DNA of 14,775 bases from positions 1-14,775 of the forward strand of contig DGOE01000119.1 of assembly GCA_002389295.1 (NCBI GenBank), written 5' to 3'. The translations under genes were made by a program, and so were the position numbers. Below the pieces are notes generated by a model. The model was not told the DNA's origin and ran no database searches. It saw nothing but the letters and a program-made list of their open reading frames with translations. This DNA is from Flavobacteriales bacterium UBA4474. GTDB taxonomy: Bacteria; Bacteroidota; Bacteroidia; Flavobacteriales_D; Sanyastnellaceae. Positions within the stretch are counted from its first letter, which is position 1. Each line of letters opens with the position of its first letter. Shown piece after piece: positions 13,730-14,775 of the stretch.

Positions 13730-14775
13730 ATGCTGTATACCAAGCAATTTCTGGCCGTTTTGGCCTTTGTGCCCTTTGCGTTGCTCGCCCAAAAGAATGT
13801 GGTCAGCGCCTACAATGCCAACTCAGACGGCGATTACCTCAAGGCGGCCGAATTCATCGATTTGGCCATTGAGAACCCCAAAGCCAACATCAAGGAGAAG
13901 ACCTGGCGGTATCGGGGCAACATCTATACGAACCTTGCTTCGGACAGCGCGCTCTACGCGCAGGTTCCTGACGCTTTGGAAAAGGCGGCCATGAGCCTGG
14001 CCAAGGCAGATGAATTGGATGTCAAGCAACGTTACGCCACGGAACGCCTCGCGGATGTGGCCAGGGGTGCTACTGTTGCGGGCAATGCCGGCATCAGCTA
14101 TTTCAACAATGGTATTTATGACAGGGCAGGGGAGCTTTTTGTAACCGCTGCTGAAATGACGCAAATGCTGGGTGCTGTGGACACCATGGCCGTGTTCAAC
14201 AGTGCGCTGTGTTTTGAAAAGGCAGGCCAGAATGACCGGGCCATTGAGCAGTACATGATGTGCGGTGCGTATGGCTACCAGGTGCCTGAGGTGTTTCTCT
14301 TCGTGGCCAACATTCACAAGATGGAAGGGGATACCGCGAAGGCGCTGACTGCGCTGCAAAACGCGCGCAAGGATTTCCCACGCGAGCAGGCCCTGATCAT
14401 TGAGGAGTTGAACATCTATTTGATCGCAGGGCAGTTTGAGCGGGCCAAAGAGAATTTGATGTTGGCCGCCGAGCAGGATCCCACGAATGAAATCTTGTGG
14501 TTCAGTTTGGGCAGTGTCTACGACAACCTGGATATGCAGGACGAAGCTGTGGATGCTTATCTGAAGAGCTTGGCCATCAGGGGAGATTATTTCGACGCCA
14601 ACTACAACTTGGGTGCGTTGTACTTCAATGAGGCGGTTCAAATGGTCAACGAAGCGAACGACATGTGGTCGCCCAAGCTGAGCAAGGCGGAGGCAGCCAA
14701 GCAAAAGGAACTTGAAGAAGGCGGCAAGGCCATGTTCTCAACGGCGCTGCCATATTTGGAAAGTGCGCTGGACGT
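13730..14775 (+). CDS. Secreted TPR-repeat protein downstream of gyrA, 3'-truncated by window edge
   Basis: The frame opens at the ATG at 13730 and stays open to the window edge, giving 348 visible residues without a stop. A signal peptide is clear: a hydrophobic core at about 7-19 and a likely cleavage after Ala20 (LLA before QK), so the protein is exported. From about residue 115 on there are degenerate tetratricopeptide repeats, for example AGISYFNNGIYDRAGELF, FNSALCFEKAGQNDRAIEQY, YLIAGQFERAKENLMLAAEQ and LGSVYDNLDMQDEAVDAY. These form helical scaffolds for protein contacts; no catalytic domain is visible. Secreted TPR proteins next to gyrA are, as I recall, common in Bacteroidota, with no established role that I know of. 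The preceding 72-nt gap carries a -7-like element. The missing C-terminus could hold further repeats or another domain. Confidence 0.9.
   Translation, partial: MLYTKQFLAVLAFVPFALLAQKNVVSAYNANSDGDYLKAAEFIDLAIENPKANIKEKTWRYRGNIYTNLASDSALYAQVPDALEKAAMSLAKADELDVKQRYATERLADVARGATVAGNAGISYFNNGIYDRAGELFVTAAEMTQMLGAVDTMAVFNSALCFEKAGQNDRAIEQYMMCGAYGYQVPEVFLFVANIHKMEGDTAKALTALQNARKDFPREQALIIEELNIYLIAGQFERAKENLMLAAEQDPTNEILWFSLGSVYDNLDMQDEAVDAYLKSLAIRGDYFDANYNLGALYFNEAVQMVNEANDMWSPKLSKAEAAKQKELEEGGKAMFSTALPYLESALD

Noticed and set aside
13823..14704. 293-codon open frame on the - strand at the window end
   Set aside because: It is a shadow of the TPR gene, which has a signal peptide and repeats in the + frame.

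Overview
This window looks like ordinary chromosomal DNA from a member of the Bacteroidota, probably a Flavobacteriales-like lineage with unusually high GC (clearly above 50% by eye). The evidence is a transketolase split into two genes, a GyrA of the Bacteroidota type (QSRGGVG box and acidic tail), a DUF6913-type protein next to dapA, start codons without Shine-Dalgarno sequences, and several matches to the Bacteroidota promoter element TAnnTTTG. I see no rRNA, tRNA, CRISPR array, insertion sequence, integrase or phage gene.

Layout. On the + strand, 1-2925 holds the 3' part of msrA (methionine sulfoxide reductase A), a pirin-family protein, a DUF6913-like protein and dapA (lysine/peptidoglycan precursor synthesis). 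On the - strand, read from 6191 down to 2948, is a tightly packed unit: the N-terminal transketolase subunit, a secreted von Willebrand factor A (VWA) protein, and the C-terminal transketolase subunit. On the + strand, 6320-7934 holds ychF and an overlapping DUF4440/SnoaL-like lipoprotein. On the - strand, from 10919 down to 7978, are clpC and a divIC/ftsB-like septum protein joined by a TGATG stop/start overlap. On the + strand, 11126-14775 holds gyrA and the 5' part of a secreted TPR (tetratricopeptide repeat) protein that runs off the window; this last gene has no stop codon inside the window.

How the parts fit. Most genes are housekeeping: oxidative repair, lysine synthesis, pentose phosphate metabolism, ribosome-associated ATPase, protein quality control, division and DNA topology. 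Within operons the genes are joined by 1-8 nt overlaps or a 2 nt gap, which suggests translational coupling. Between units the genes are convergent (dapA/tktB, DUF4440 gene/divIC) with very short gaps, or divergent (tktA/ychF, clpC/gyrA) with short shared promoter regions.

I do not see a convincing new defence, mobile or biosynthetic system. The points most worth a second look are the exported VWA gene between the two halves of transketolase, the coupling of clpC to a divIC-like gene, the inverted repeats in the clpC/gyrA divergent region, and the uncharacterised DUF6913-like gene coupled to dapA.
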